Shown: positions 27,333-36,188 of the stretch, in pieces
Layout: the number at the start of each line of letters is the position of its first letter
Position numbering within the stretch: position 1 is the stretch's first letter
Source of the DNA: Limnohabitans planktonicus II-D5
GTDB lineage: Bacteria > Pseudomonadota > Gammaproteobacteria > Burkholderiales > Burkholderiaceae_C
Length of the DNA: 64,000 nucleotides
Reading direction: 5' to 3'
NCBI RefSeq assembly: GCF_001270065.2
Contig: NZ_LFYT02000011.1
Location: forward strand, 51,129 to 115,128
Notes under the pieces: model-generated
What the model was told of the DNA's origin: nothing
What the model saw: the letters and a program-made list of their open reading frames with translations, nothing else
The model's database searches: none
Position numbers and translations under genes: made by a program

Positions 27333-27563
27333 TCACTGCTGCTGCAGCACCGGTTCCGAGCAGTTCACAAATTTGCGCACAATCACGCGGTGCTTCAAGC
27401 CATCTTCAGCACCACCCATGAACACCCGAATGGCCATCAGAATGCCTGCGCGTGTTCGATGCGCCGTATCGCAGACGAAGGGGATGACGTCATCAGGATT
27501 TCTGAACCACAGCTGAGACCATGACTTCCCGGAAAGATTTTGAATGGAATCAGCCATGTTCAT
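27333..27563 (-). CDS. Hypothetical protein downstream of soxH
   Basis: A 76-residue frame (MNMADSIQ...) with protein-like composition: SQLWFRNPDDVIPFVCDTAH, then RAGILMAIRVFMGGAEDGL. It follows soxH by 80 bp on the same strand. No clear ribosome site is seen and no family is recognised. A short plus-strand frame (27556-27672, MFMRLYFTQKTS) overlaps its 5' end, so one of the two may be spurious. Confidence 0.45.
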   Translation of the reverse strand: MNMADSIQNLSGKSWSQLWFRNPDDVIPFVCDTAHRTRAGILMAIRVFMGGAEDGLKHRVIVRKFVNCSEPVLQQQ

Positions 27564-27644
27564 GCGCCTGTACTTCACCCAAAAAACCAGTTTGCCTGGC
27601 CCGAAAGCCGCCATCGATCAACCCAAGTCCATGCGCGGTCAAAA

Positions 27645-28643
27645 TCAGAACGCTTCTTTTTCTGCCTCCAGATAAGCCAGGCTGGTGTATTTGCCGATAT
27701 TGCCTTCAAAACCCTGCATCGACTTGGCACGAGCTTGCACACGCGGGTCTTTGAGAACCATGCTGCGCGCATCGGCTTCAGTCCTGCCATCTTTAACGGC
27801 TTGCAAGCAAGGCTCCCAAATGCCCGCCATGAACTCGCCATAAGTCTTGAGCAAGTCCTTGCTGCCCAAGCCATGACCGGGCACCCACATTTGTTCGCCC
27901 GTGGCCGCCATCAGCGCTTGGTAATACTTGAACGTACCGGGGTAAGAACCGTCGTCCATGTTGGCAATGCGGTTGGCCATGGCAATGTCGCCCACCGCGG
28001 TGAGTTTGTCTTGCACGACCTCAACACACAAGTCGGAAGGTGTGTGTGCGGTGCCGTAGTGGTGCATGCGAAAGCTCACATCACCGATCTGGATGAGTTG
28101 GCCATGCTGCACGGGGGTGTTGGGCAAGACCACCTGGGTGCCCAATGTGGACTGGTTGGTCCAGCGCTCCATCAGGCTGCGCCACAAATTGCCTTCGGTG
28201 CCTTTGATTTTTTCAATGGTGTAGGGCAGTGCATAAATAGGCAGCTTGTCACCATAGGTTTTGACGAAGGCGTGGTTGCCCAGCCAATGGTCACCGTGGT
28301 AGTGGCTGTTGAACACGGCCACCACCGGTTTGTCGGTCACTTGGCGGATCATGCGGATCGCCATCTGCCCAATTTGCAATGAAGCGCCCGAGTCGATCAC
28401 CACCACGCCGGCAGAGGTCACCACAAAGATCACATTGGACATCATGCCCCGGTTTTCAACGGTCGGAAACCCATCCGGAGAGAACACCATCCACACATGC
28501 TGCGACAGTTGTCTGGCTGGGATATCGGCCACAGGTGGGCCTACAAGGAAGTCTTGCGCTTGCTGTGCCAGCAAACGTGCATCGGGCCACATGACCAGGC
28601 CACCGACGGCAGCGCTGGCCCACAACAGTTGTCTTCTTTTCAT
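27645..28643 (-). CDS. soxH: SoxH, metallo-beta-lactamase-fold hydrolase of the sox cluster
   Basis: A 332-residue exported protein with an N-terminal MKRRQLLWASAAVGG signal of Tat type. The zinc-binding set is NSHYHGDHWLGNH, then HTPSD, VGDIAMANR and VPGHG. SoxH proteins are common at the end of sox operons but dispensable for thiosulfate oxidation in Paracoccus; the substrate is unknown. The start is ATG 28643, with AGGGGA upstream; a longer frame lacks this. It begins 55 bp after soxB. Confidence 0.85.
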   Translation of the reverse strand: MKRRQLLWASAAVGGLVMWPDARLLAQQAQDFLVGPPVADIPARQLSQHVWMVFSPDGFPTVENRGMMSNVIFVVTSAGVVVIDSGASLQIGQMAIRMIRQVTDKPVVAVFNSHYHGDHWLGNHAFVKTYGDKLPIYALPYTIEKIKGTEGNLWRSLMERWTNQSTLGTQVVLPNTPVQHGQLIQIGDVSFRMHHYGTAHTPSDLCVEVVQDKLTAVGDIAMANRIANMDDGSYPGTFKYYQALMAATGEQMWVPGHGLGSKDLLKTYGEFMAGIWEPCLQAVKDGRTEADARSMVLKDPRVQARAKSMQGFEGNIGKYTSLAYLEAEKEAF

Positions 28644-28697
28644 GTGATTCCCCTGCTTGGATTCATGCAGCGGCCTCAGGCGCTGCACACGCACACA

Positions 28698-30431
28698 TCA
28701 AGCCGCGTAACCCTTGTTGGGCAAAGCGCCCAAGATTTTGGGCGCATTGAGTTTGCGGGGTTTGACACGGCCGCCTTGGGCCTTGAGCCAGGTCTCGACC
28801 ACGTCCCAGACCTGCTTGTTGCCTTGGTTGCGAGCCTCTTCGGCCACAGGTGCCCAGCCCGCCACCTTGTACTTTTTGCCCGACTCGATGAGCTGGCCCT
28901 TGAGGCGCAAATCGCCAATGCGTTTGCCCATGGTGCCCACGGGGTTGCAGCTGTAGCTCAGGCCACCCACGCGCACCATGTCGCCGCCTTGCTGGTAGTA
29001 AGGGTCAGGATTGAACAGGTTGTCGGCCACGTCTTCCAGCACCGTCTTGATGGTCTCGCCCGTCATCTCGGTCACAGTGGCGTACGAGTAGGTGGTGGCG
29101 GTCATGTCGAGCAACCATTCACGCGTGATGGCCTGCCCTGGCAAGAGCGTGGTGCCCCAGCGAAAGCCCGGCGAAAACGCGATGTCGGCACCTTGTACAT
29201 CGAGCAAGGCATCGACCAGCAACTGATCGCCCGTGCCGTTGAAGTTGCCACGGCGGTAAAGCAGGCCATCGGTCACGGCCAGTTTTTCGGCCAGCTTGCT
29301 TTCGTAGGGCGCACGGATCTTGGTGATCAAGGCGTCCATCTCCTTATCGGCGGGCAGCATGTTGGAGAACACGGGCAGCAGCTTGTAGCGGAAGTCGCTG
29401 ACCTTTTTGTCTTTGACTTCGAAGTCGAGCACGCCCAAAAACTTGCCATTCGAGCCTGCATTGGTGACGATGGTTTTGCCGCCCTTGTTGGAGACGATGG
29501 AGGCCACCGGCATGCCGTCGTGCGTGTGGCCGCCCATGATGGCGTCGATGCCGCTGACGCGGGTGGCCATCTTCAGGTCCACATCCATGCCGTTGTGGCT
29601 GAGCACCACCACCACCTGGGCCCCCTTGCCACGGGCTTCGGTGACCATCTTTTGCATGTTCTCGTCCTGGATGCCAAACTCCCAGTCGGCCACCATGTAA
29701 CGCGGGTTGGCAATCGGGGTGTACGGAAAAGCCTGGCCAATGATGGCGCAAGGCACGCCATTGATCTCTCGGATCACGTAGGGCTTGAACACCGGGTCGC
29801 CAAAGTCGCTGGTCTTGATGTTTTGCGCCACAAAGTCGACCTTGCCTGCAAAGTCTTTTTCAACGATTTCCTTGACGCGTTCCATGCCCAGGGTGAATTC
29901 CCAGTGGCCGGTCATCACGTCTACGCCCAGCAGTTTGCAGGCATCCACCATGTCCTGGCCATTGGTCCACAAACTGGTGCCCGAGCCTTGCCAGGTGTCA
30001 CCACCGTCGAGCAGCAAAGCGCCGGGGCGGCTGGCCTTCATGCGCTTGACCAGTGTGGCCAGGTGCGCAAACCCACCCACCTTGCCGTAGCGCTTGGCGG
30101 CTTTTTCGTAATCCAGGTAAGTCAGTGCATGAGCCTGTGCGGTACCCGGGCGGATCTTGGCCACTTGCAACAAATACTCACCCACCAAATGCGGCAAATT
30201 GCCTTCCATGGAACCAATGCCCATGTTGATGCTGGGCTCGCGAAAATAAATCGGCTTGAGCTGGGCATGGCAGTCGGTCATGTGCAAGAAAGACACATGG
30301 CCGAACTTGGGAATGTCGTACAGCCCGTTCGATGCGGTGGCCGCACTGGCTTCGGCAAAAGAGCCCATGCTCATGCCAGCCATCGTGCCAGCGCCCATGA
30401 CTTGGATAAATTCGCGTTTGGAGAGATTCAT
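28698..30431 (-). CDS. soxB: SoxB, thiosulfohydrolase
   Basis: A 577-residue dimanganese hydrolase that releases sulfate from SoxY-bound sulfane sulfonate in the periplasm. Metal ligands are seen in FLHMTDCHAQLKP, LLLDGGDTWQGSG, MTGHWEFTLG, VVLSHNGMD and GGHTHDGMP. The signal begins MNLSKREFIQVMGAG; the Tat twin is KR here instead of RR. Start at 30431 is chosen because it begins this signal. A hairpin with terminator character separates it from soxX. Confidence 0.95.
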   Translation of the reverse strand: MNLSKREFIQVMGAGTMAGMSMGSFAEASAATASNGLYDIPKFGHVSFLHMTDCHAQLKPIYFREPSINMGIGSMEGNLPHLVGEYLLQVAKIRPGTAQAHALTYLDYEKAAKRYGKVGGFAHLATLVKRMKASRPGALLLDGGDTWQGSGTSLWTNGQDMVDACKLLGVDVMTGHWEFTLGMERVKEIVEKDFAGKVDFVAQNIKTSDFGDPVFKPYVIREINGVPCAIIGQAFPYTPIANPRYMVADWEFGIQDENMQKMVTEARGKGAQVVVVLSHNGMDVDLKMATRVSGIDAIMGGHTHDGMPVASIVSNKGGKTIVTNAGSNGKFLGVLDFEVKDKKVSDFRYKLLPVFSNMLPADKEMDALITKIRAPYESKLAEKLAVTDGLLYRRGNFNGTGDQLLVDALLDVQGADIAFSPGFRWGTTLLPGQAITREWLLDMTATTYSYATVTEMTGETIKTVLEDVADNLFNPDPYYQQGGDMVRVGGLSYSCNPVGTMGKRIGDLRLKGQLIESGKKYKVAGWAPVAEEARNQGNKQVWDVVETWLKAQGGRVKPRKLNAPKILGALPNKGYAA

Positions 30432-30461
30432 ATTTCCATCCACTGATATATGGAAACTTTA

Positions 30462-30486
30462 AAAACCCGGACCAGCCGGGTTTTCA
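30462..30486 (-). terminator. Intercistronic terminator/attenuator, soxX-soxB
   Basis: AAAACCCGG and CCGGGTTTT pair around a short loop, followed by T residues in the minus direction. It lies between soxX and soxB of one operon, so it may lower soxBH expression or stabilise the upstream message. Confidence 0.6.
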
Positions 30487-30491
30487 AGGGC

Positions 30492-31148
30492 TTACTGATT
30501 GACTGGCGATTTGGGGTCGAGCAGCAGGCCCACGATGTGGCGGACCTGTGTTTCGTTCAGGATGCCGGTGTGGCCAGCGCGGGGCATGTTGGAACAAGCG
30601 TTGTAGGCCTTGGCGTTCCAGATCTTGCCCCAGGTGTATTCCACAATGGCTTTGCTGGCAGGGTCGTTGGGGTTGGCCACGCCACGAATCTTGCCGTAGT
30701 TGTACAAACTCGGGCCGATGGTGCCGAAAGAAATTTCTTCTTTGCTGATCTGGTGGCAGTTGTAGCAATTGCCACCATTGACCGCGGTGGCCGAATCGGT
30801 CCAAGTCAGGCCACGACCGCTTTGCGCGATGGCTTCGCCTTGCTTCCAGTCACCGATGAATTGGCCATCAGAGGGCCATTTGACGGCTTTGAGGTTGGCT
30901 TCTTCGATGGCCTTGGCCGTTTTTTCATCCAGTGGTTTGCCCGCCACATCGGCTTCGCTGCAAGCGCGGTTGGTGTCGTCGGTGGCGGTGATACGCTCCA
31001 CTTTCACATAGCTTTCATCGCGGAAAGAGGCTTTGACGATCTTGTCGGTCAGGGCATTGAGCTCGGCCACAGAGGGGCCAGATGCGCAGCCTGCAGCCAC
31101 CAAAGCGGCCGCCAAGCTGGCCAAAACGAGTTGGGTCTTTTTGTTCAT
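30492..31148 (-). CDS. soxX: SoxX, monoheme cytochrome c of SoxAX
   Basis: A 218-residue protein. The N-terminus looks like a lipoprotein signal (LVAAGCAS). The heme site is NCYNCHQ and a likely Met ligand is in ACSNMPRAGH. SoxX receives electrons when SoxA joins thiosulfate to the SoxY cysteine. Its N-terminal 100 residues before the heme make it longer than Paracoccus SoxX, as in many Burkholderiales. It starts 19 bp after soxA. Confidence 0.92.
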   Translation of the reverse strand: MNKKTQLVLASLAAALVAAGCASGPSVAELNALTDKIVKASFRDESYVKVERITATDDTNRACSEADVAGKPLDEKTAKAIEEANLKAVKWPSDGQFIGDWKQGEAIAQSGRGLTWTDSATAVNGGNCYNCHQISKEEISFGTIGPSLYNYGKIRGVANPNDPASKAIVEYTWGKIWNAKAYNACSNMPRAGHTGILNETQVRHIVGLLLDPKSPVNQ

Positions 31149-31166
31149 GGGTTTCTCCTGCTTGGG

Positions 31167-31970
31167 TCAGCGTTTGATGGCCGGTGCAACCGAGGCAGAG
31201 CCCTTGGCGTTCACACCCAAATATGTGGACAAAGCAACAGTGGCGTCACTGGCAAAACCGGGATAGGGGAAGCGTTGTTGGCGGTAGCAATCGTTCAGAC
31301 GCAGTTGCATGCTCCACATCTGACCATTCGAGACGCGATAAGCTGGCCAGGCGGCGAAGCCCACGCCGTCCCCAGGGTTCTTGGTCAGGATGGGCAGGTC
31401 TTGCAAGCGGATGCGCTTGCCTTCTTCACCATGGCAAGAGGCGCATGAAAAGTCGTGGGGCCCACCGCGCTGGAAGAACAGGCGTTTGCCCACTTCGTAA
31501 AACGTTTTCTCCTGGGTGTGTGACTGAGACAGGTTGAACTTCATCCCCTTGGACTCAGCCGCAATCCAGGTGGCCAAAGCGGTGACGTTGGCCATTTCAC
31601 CGCGACCAAACGGGGTCTTGGCAATGTCTGCGGCACTGAAACCCTGCAGGGTTTCCATACAAGTGAGCAGGCGCGACTCCAGGTCTTGCATGCGCTGCGT
31701 GTCTGCAAAATAGCGAGGCAAGCTCACAAAAGCGCCTTTCACCACGCCCGGGCCTTGACCCAGATCGCATTTTTCGAGCGATGCATTTTTGGGGCCACGG
31801 GCTTTTTTCCACAGGTCTTCGCCTTTGGCCTCAAAAAGGTCTGCCGGGTTGCCGTCTTGCAGCATGGCACGGTACTCGTCAATGCCTTGGCTGGTGGTCT
31901 TTTGGGCCAATGCTGTCCCTGCACTCAAAGCCAAGGTTGCAGCCATGGCCAGGGTTGTTTTTTTGTTCAT
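31167..31970 (-). CDS. soxA: SoxA, catalytic cytochrome of SoxAX
   Basis: A 267-residue exported cytochrome with the signal MNKKTTLAMAATLALSAGTA. One heme site, CASCHG, is visible. In place of a second heme there are two lone cysteines (EKCDLG and LLTCME), as in monoheme SoxA where they form a disulfide. The active cysteine ligand is in RLNDCYRQQRFPYPG. ATG 31970 is preferred: GAGG lies 5 bases upstream; a GTG two codons earlier is possible. Confidence 0.93.
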   Translation of the reverse strand: MNKKTTLAMAATLALSAGTALAQKTTSQGIDEYRAMLQDGNPADLFEAKGEDLWKKARGPKNASLEKCDLGQGPGVVKGAFVSLPRYFADTQRMQDLESRLLTCMETLQGFSAADIAKTPFGRGEMANVTALATWIAAESKGMKFNLSQSHTQEKTFYEVGKRLFFQRGGPHDFSCASCHGEEGKRIRLQDLPILTKNPGDGVGFAAWPAYRVSNGQMWSMQLRLNDCYRQQRFPYPGFASDATVALSTYLGVNAKGSASVAPAIKR

Positions 31971-31988
31971 GCTCACCTCGGGTGATTT

Positions 31989-32027
31989 TAAAAAAGCAAA
32001 AAGGGTGAAGTTGTGGCCCCACCCTTT
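31989..32027 (-). terminator. Intercistronic terminator/attenuator, soxZ-soxA
   Basis: AAAGGGTG (32000-32007) pairs perfectly with CACCCTTT (32020-32027), and the minus strand continues TTGCTTTTTT. A weak intrinsic terminator inside the sox operon. Confidence 0.6.
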
Positions 32028-32044
32028 TCCAACTCAGCGGAAGA

Positions 32045-32356
32045 TCACGACACCGTGGCTTCGTCAGTGCGGGTATCACCCTTGTTGTCTTTCCAGGTCA
32101 CTGCAATCTTGTCACCGGCTTTGGCACCTTTGACGGCAAATTGCAAAAACGGGTTTTTGGACACTGCGGGGCCCCACTCAGCGGCCAGCACTTGCTTGCC
32201 GTTGAGGTTGGCTGTGACTTCCTGGATGAACCAGGCCGGCACGGTTTTGCCGGAAGCGTCTTTGCGCTGACCGGATTCCATTTCGTGGCTCATGAGCACA
32301 CGAACAGTTGCTTTGTCGCCAGAGGCCTGGGCACGGATGCGCATTGGATCTGCCAT
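32045..32356 (-). CDS. soxZ: SoxZ, sulfur carrier complex subunit
   Basis: A 103-residue protein with an immunoglobulin-like fold: MADPMRIRAQ, then VLMSHEMESGQRKD, and AWFIQEVTANLNGK. It has no signal and is exported bound to SoxY. It follows soxY by 54 bp. Confidence 0.95.
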   Translation of the reverse strand: MADPMRIRAQASGDKATVRVLMSHEMESGQRKDASGKTVPAWFIQEVTANLNGKQVLAAEWGPAVSKNPFLQFAVKGAKAGDKIAVTWKDNKGDTRTDEATVS

Positions 32357-32410
32357 TTTTCTCTCCTAAATCTTTCAGTGAATCAATGTGTGGAGGCTGT
32401 TTGCCGGGGC

Positions 32411-32866
32411 TTAGCCGCCGCAACCACCCAGGGTGACTTTGACTTCTTTTTTGGCCCAAAAAGCCTTGCCGTCGTTCATGATGGCCACGGCGTAGACATC
32501 GGAGGACTGGCCCATTTTGGCGCGGGTCATGAAGTTGGCGTCCACAGCATCGCTGACATGGAACAGTGCCACCAGCGCAGCTGGATTCTTTTCGACCATG
32601 ATCAGCAATTGCTTGACGCCAGACAGCGATGTGCTGGCACCCAAAGGCACCACTGCACCGTTTTCAGCAATATCAGGCCCCGTGATGGTCACGTCTTTGC
32701 TTTCGGCCATGCTGGCGGCACCCGCGGCTTTGGCGGCATCTTGCACCGACTTCGCGTCGAATGCGGCTTTGTTGAAAGCGGCGTGGGCGAACTGGGGGAA
32801 GCCAGCGGAGGCCAAGAGGCCAGCCACAACTGCGCTTTGCTTGAGTGTCTCGCGACGGGTTTGCAT
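32411..32866 (-). CDS. soxY: SoxY, sulfur carrier protein
   Basis: A 151-residue protein with a Tat-type signal (TRRETLKQSAVVAG) and the invariant C-terminal GGCGG whose cysteine carries the sulfur chain from thiosulfate. It works with SoxZ, SoxAX, SoxB and SoxCD in the periplasm. Confidence 0.96.
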   Translation of the reverse strand: MQTRRETLKQSAVVAGLLASAGFPQFAHAAFNKAAFDAKSVQDAAKAAGAASMAESKDVTITGPDIAENGAVVPLGASTSLSGVKQLLIMVEKNPAALVALFHVSDAVDANFMTRAKMGQSSDVYAVAIMNDGKAFWAKKEVKVTLGGCGG

Positions 32867-32935
32867 CTGATATCTCCTTGATGGTTGAGTGATGCTATTG
32901 AAACAGGTTCAGCAGTGCAACGGGTATATCCCGAA

Positions 32936-34009
32936 TTACTTACTGGCCCCCTTGGAAATCCATTCGGCAATTTGTTTGGCGTCGGCATCAGGCAGCGACT
33001 GGGATGGCATGGGGATTTGACCATACACGCCCACACCACCTGCTTTGATTTTGCCTACCAAATACTCCACTTTGCCAGCTTGTTTTTTGGCCACTTCATT
33101 GAAGCCGGGACCCACGATTTTCTTGTCAACACCATGGCATGCCGTGCAGCTGTGTTTGTTCAAGAGTGCGATGGCAGCCTTGGCCTCGTTGTTTTCTGGC
33201 TTGGCTGCGGCCACGGGGGCTGCTGCGGCCACTGGCATACCGGCTTTGGGTTCAGGCTTGGTGGTGTCGACCCCGTGTTGCGCGCCCACCATGCGGTTTT
33301 GCTCCAGCAAGTTGCCATGGGCATTGCGAGCAAAGTCGGGCAGAAAGGACGCCAGCTTGGGTTCGGGCGTACAGTCTTTCATACACACTTTATTGGCAGT
33401 ATCTGGCTTTTTTACACCTGCAAACTCATTGCCCGGCCACATCGCATGCGCCGTGGTCATGCCGTTGCGGTTGGGCATGCGCGCTTGCACTTCGGCAATG
33501 TTCTTGTCTGACAACACATAGTTGTCAGGCACGATGTTGGCCAAATTCAACATGAAGGCGGTGACCGAATACACCTCTTCCGTGGTCAATGATTTGGGGT
33601 TGGTCCAAGGCATGGCACGGTTGATGTAATCCCACAATGTGGACACTGTGGCCACCTTCATGAGGGTGGTGCGGCCTGGATAGTCTGAGCGGTTCAAATT
33701 GGCCACGCGACCCGTCTTGATGTCTTCGGCCGTGGTGCCGCCAATCAAGGGGCTGAACACTTCGCCCGACTCACCAAACACGCCGTGGCAGTGGGCGCAC
33801 TTGCTCTCCCATACCTCTTGGCCTTTGGCCACCGAGCCAGAGCCAGCGGGCAGACCCTTGAAGTCGGGGCGCACATCAATGTCCCACTTGGCGACTTCTT
33901 TGGGTGTGGCATCACGCCCGACACCGGGATACTTGTTGCCTTGCGCTGCGCCGACACCGGCCACAGCCAACAACGCAAGTGTCAAAACGGCATTAGGAAA
34001 CCTGGACAT
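32936..34009 (-). CDS. soxD: SoxD, diheme cytochrome c subunit of sulfane dehydrogenase
   Basis: A 357-residue exported protein. The signal peptide ends GVGAAQG. The first heme site is CAHCHG near residue 71, followed by an Ala/Pro-rich linker (PVAAAAPVAAAKP) and a second c-type domain with CTACHG and a Met ligand in QIPMPSQ. It passes electrons from SoxC to the respiratory chain. It overlaps soxC by 17 bp. Confidence 0.92.
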   Translation of the reverse strand: MSRFPNAVLTLALLAVAGVGAAQGNKYPGVGRDATPKEVAKWDIDVRPDFKGLPAGSGSVAKGQEVWESKCAHCHGVFGESGEVFSPLIGGTTAEDIKTGRVANLNRSDYPGRTTLMKVATVSTLWDYINRAMPWTNPKSLTTEEVYSVTAFMLNLANIVPDNYVLSDKNIAEVQARMPNRNGMTTAHAMWPGNEFAGVKKPDTANKVCMKDCTPEPKLASFLPDFARNAHGNLLEQNRMVGAQHGVDTTKPEPKAGMPVAAAAPVAAAKPENNEAKAAIALLNKHSCTACHGVDKKIVGPGFNEVAKKQAGKVEYLVGKIKAGGVGVYGQIPMPSQSLPDADAKQIAEWISKGASK

Positions 34010-35357
34010 TTTTCACCTCACCGTTTTCCTGCACCAACCACGACTGGATGGCATTGTTGTGATAGATCGATCGCGTGCCGCGCACAGAGCGCAGTTGTTG
34101 GTAAGTGGGTTGCACATGGCCCGTCTCGTCTTGCGCACGGCTTTGGATGATGGCGGGCTTGCCGTCCCACACCCAATCGATGTTGAAACGGCTCAAGGCC
34201 TTGGACAACACAGGTGTCTCAAGGCGTGCCTGACGCCAGTTGCGACCACCATCGGTAGACACATCCACACGCTTGATCTTGCCCTTGCCCGACCAGGCCA
34301 GGCCCGTGATGTTGTAGAAGCCTTTGTCCAGCAAGACTTGACCACCAGAAGGCGTCGTCACCACGCTCTTGACTTCCTGCAAGTTCGTGTATTGACGGTG
34401 CAGACCACCGGGTTGCAAGTCCATGTAGTGAATCGCTTCGTCTTTGCTTGCATACGGCTTGTCCCCCACTTCCACGCGGCGCAGGTATTTGACCCAGCTC
34501 ACCCCCTGCACGCCGGGCACCACCAAGCGCAGGGGGTAGCCGTTTTCGGGGCGGAGCATTTCGCCGTTTTGGCCATAGGCCACGATGACTTCACCCGACG
34601 TGATCAGGCTCATGGGAATGGTGCGCGTCATGGACGAACCGTCGCCGCCTTCGGCCAGCACAAACTTGCCGTTTTTCAAGTCAACACCCGCCAGCTCGAG
34701 CAAGGTGATCAAGGGCACGCCCGTGAACTCGCTGCACGACAACATGCCGTGGGTGTATTGCACCGTCGGCACGGCCACATTGCCCCAATCGACAGCCGTG
34801 TTGGCCCCGCACTCGATGAAGTGAAAACGCGAGACCGATGGCAAGCGCATGATCTCGTCCATGGTGAAGACCATGTTCTTTTTGACCATGCCGTTGATCA
34901 TGAAGCGGTGCTTGGACGGGTCGATGTCCCACCAGCCTTGGTGATGCCGCTCGAAGTGCAAACCGCTCGGGGTGACGATACCGAACAAGGACTGCAGTGG
35001 CGCAAACGACACCGAAGCTTGTGTGGTTTGAGTCAAGCCAGGGCTTTGACGGCGCTGCAAGTTCGCTTCGAACTTGGAGGGCTTGCCATAACCTTCCACG
35101 GCTACGCCTTGACCCAGACCCGTGGTGTGCTCGGGCAGGTTCAGAATATTGGGGTCCCCCCCCTCGGTGGGTACCGGGTTGCCCTGAGCCATGGCCATCG
35201 GCGCGGCGGCACCAGCGGCAGCGGCTGCAAAGGCATTGCGGATGAAATCACGGCGGCCTTTTTTGCCTTGGGCAAAGACCTCCTTGATGCCACTTTGGGT
35301 CAGGAAGTTTTCAGGTGCTTTTTGCACCCTTCCTGAATTGATGCTGTCTTCTTTCAC
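33993..35357 (-). CDS. soxC: SoxC, molybdenum sulfane dehydrogenase subunit
   Basis: A 454-residue sulfite-oxidase-family protein. The Tat motif is GRRDFIRNAFAAAAAG at residue 34. The molybdenum cysteine lies in HFIECGANTAV. The dimerisation domain at the C-terminus contains VDVSTDGGRNWRQA. The start is GTG 35357, overlapping the soxR stop (GTGA), with GAGGAG five bases upstream. SoxCD removes six electrons from SoxY-bound sulfane, so this organism should not need sulfur globules. Confidence 0.94.
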   Translation of the reverse strand: MKEDSINSGRVQKAPENFLTQSGIKEVFAQGKKGRRDFIRNAFAAAAAGAAAPMAMAQGNPVPTEGGDPNILNLPEHTTGLGQGVAVEGYGKPSKFEANLQRRQSPGLTQTTQASVSFAPLQSLFGIVTPSGLHFERHHQGWWDIDPSKHRFMINGMVKKNMVFTMDEIMRLPSVSRFHFIECGANTAVDWGNVAVPTVQYTHGMLSCSEFTGVPLITLLELAGVDLKNGKFVLAEGGDGSSMTRTIPMSLITSGEVIVAYGQNGEMLRPENGYPLRLVVPGVQGVSWVKYLRRVEVGDKPYASKDEAIHYMDLQPGGLHRQYTNLQEVKSVVTTPSGGQVLLDKGFYNITGLAWSGKGKIKRVDVSTDGGRNWRQARLETPVLSKALSRFNIDWVWDGKPAIIQSRAQDETGHVQPTYQQLRSVRGTRSIYHNNAIQSWLVQENGEVKNVQVS

Positions 35358-35701
35358 ACAAACTCCTCGTTTTGAGTTGTCAATTCATGGCTCAATCCAT
35401 GGCAACTTGCGTTCACATGACCCCAACAGACCCCGGCCGCAGCTGGGTCTGAAAACCGATAAAACATTTGGGCCCAATGACGGCGATTGCCCCAAATGCC
35501 TGACCTGTACATGATGTTCATGAGCTGCGACATATTGGGTTGCGCTACATCAATCTGCGACAACAACTGCCTTGTGTTTTTCTCACCATGGCATGGCACT
35601 TTGATGATGCGCAAACGAATTCGCGTTGACAGTACTGCAAACAACTCTGCAGCCCTGTCAAACACATTCTTCAATGTCATCAGCCATGCTGTGCTTGCCA
35701 T
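35354..35701 (-). CDS. soxR: SoxR-type ArsR-family repressor (divergent)
   Basis: A 115-residue winged-helix protein. The recognition helix region reads QPNMSQLMNIMYRSGIW, close to the better conserved paralog at 53843 (QPNMSQHLNTLYQSGVL). Persulfide sensors of the BigR/SqrR/SoxR type use two cysteines. Here cysteines lie in VPCHGEKN and AGVCWGHV, 55 residues apart, the same spacing as in the paralog. The C-terminal helix is otherwise degraded. It is the first gene of the sox operon and overlaps soxC, so it probably controls it. Confidence 0.75.
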   Translation of the reverse strand: MASTAWLMTLKNVFDRAAELFAVLSTRIRLRIIKVPCHGEKNTRQLLSQIDVAQPNMSQLMNIMYRSGIWGNRRHWAQMFYRFSDPAAAGVCWGHVNASCHGLSHELTTQNEEFV

Positions 35702-35709
35702 AAGCTTTG

Positions 35710-35731
35710 TATATTCGGATGTTCAAATATA
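35710..35731. promoter_or_regulatory. Probable ArsR/SoxR operator before soxR
   Basis: A hyphenated dyad beginning TATATTCG and ending AAATATA matches its own inverse at 16 of 22 positions. It lies 9 bp upstream of the soxR ATG, where an autorepressor site is expected. Confidence 0.45.
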
Positions 35732-35863
35732 AATGATGAGCGATAAATTTGAATCAGGGATTACACCCATCGAACTTCTTGATCAGAACGCCAGGGTTTG
35801 CCTCATGACGCTCTGATGATGACAGGCGAAAACTCACCAACGCTACCGCGTTTTTTCATTTTT

Positions 35864-36129
35864 CTATTGATTCGGCCCTGTGAAGTTTTCAATGCTCAAC
35901 GATGTTGTAGATCGGCGGTCGAAGACCCCGACATGGGCCTGTGCTGAAACCCATCATGTCGGACTCTGCGAGTGCCGACCTACCAGATGACTGGTCTCAC
36001 ACATTGTTGTAGGTCGGCGGTCGAAGACCCCGTCATGGGCCTGTGCCAAAACCAAAATGGCGGACTCTGCGAGTGCCGACCTGCAAAACCTTTGACCATT
36101 GAAGACTTCAATGGGTCGTATCAATCATG
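35864..36129 (-). repeat. Cruciform repeat array C (2 units)
   Basis: Left end CTATTGATTCGGCCCTGTGA, right end the inverse of the GAAG/ACGA-type terminus ending TATCAATCATGG. It contains two units in the same orientation as array B (about 35903-35983 and 36008-36085). The second unit has changes that weaken one stem (CCCGTC and GGCGGAC). It lies 130 bp beyond the soxR operator and separates the sox operon from the cytochrome genes to the right. Confidence 0.88.
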
Positions 36130-36188
36130 GTGTCCCACACGGCTTTGGCTTGTGGTGTCAGGAGCGAGGGGCAGTTGACTCAAAGACA

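Noticed and set aside
28497..30446. 649-codon plus-strand frame opposite soxB
   Set aside because: Antisense shadow of a well-identified gene in GC-rich DNA; no recognisable domain, and composition rich in His, Val and Gly typical of such shadows.
33699..35336. 545-codon plus-strand frame opposite soxC/soxD
   Set aside because: Shadow of soxC; no start signal and no family features.
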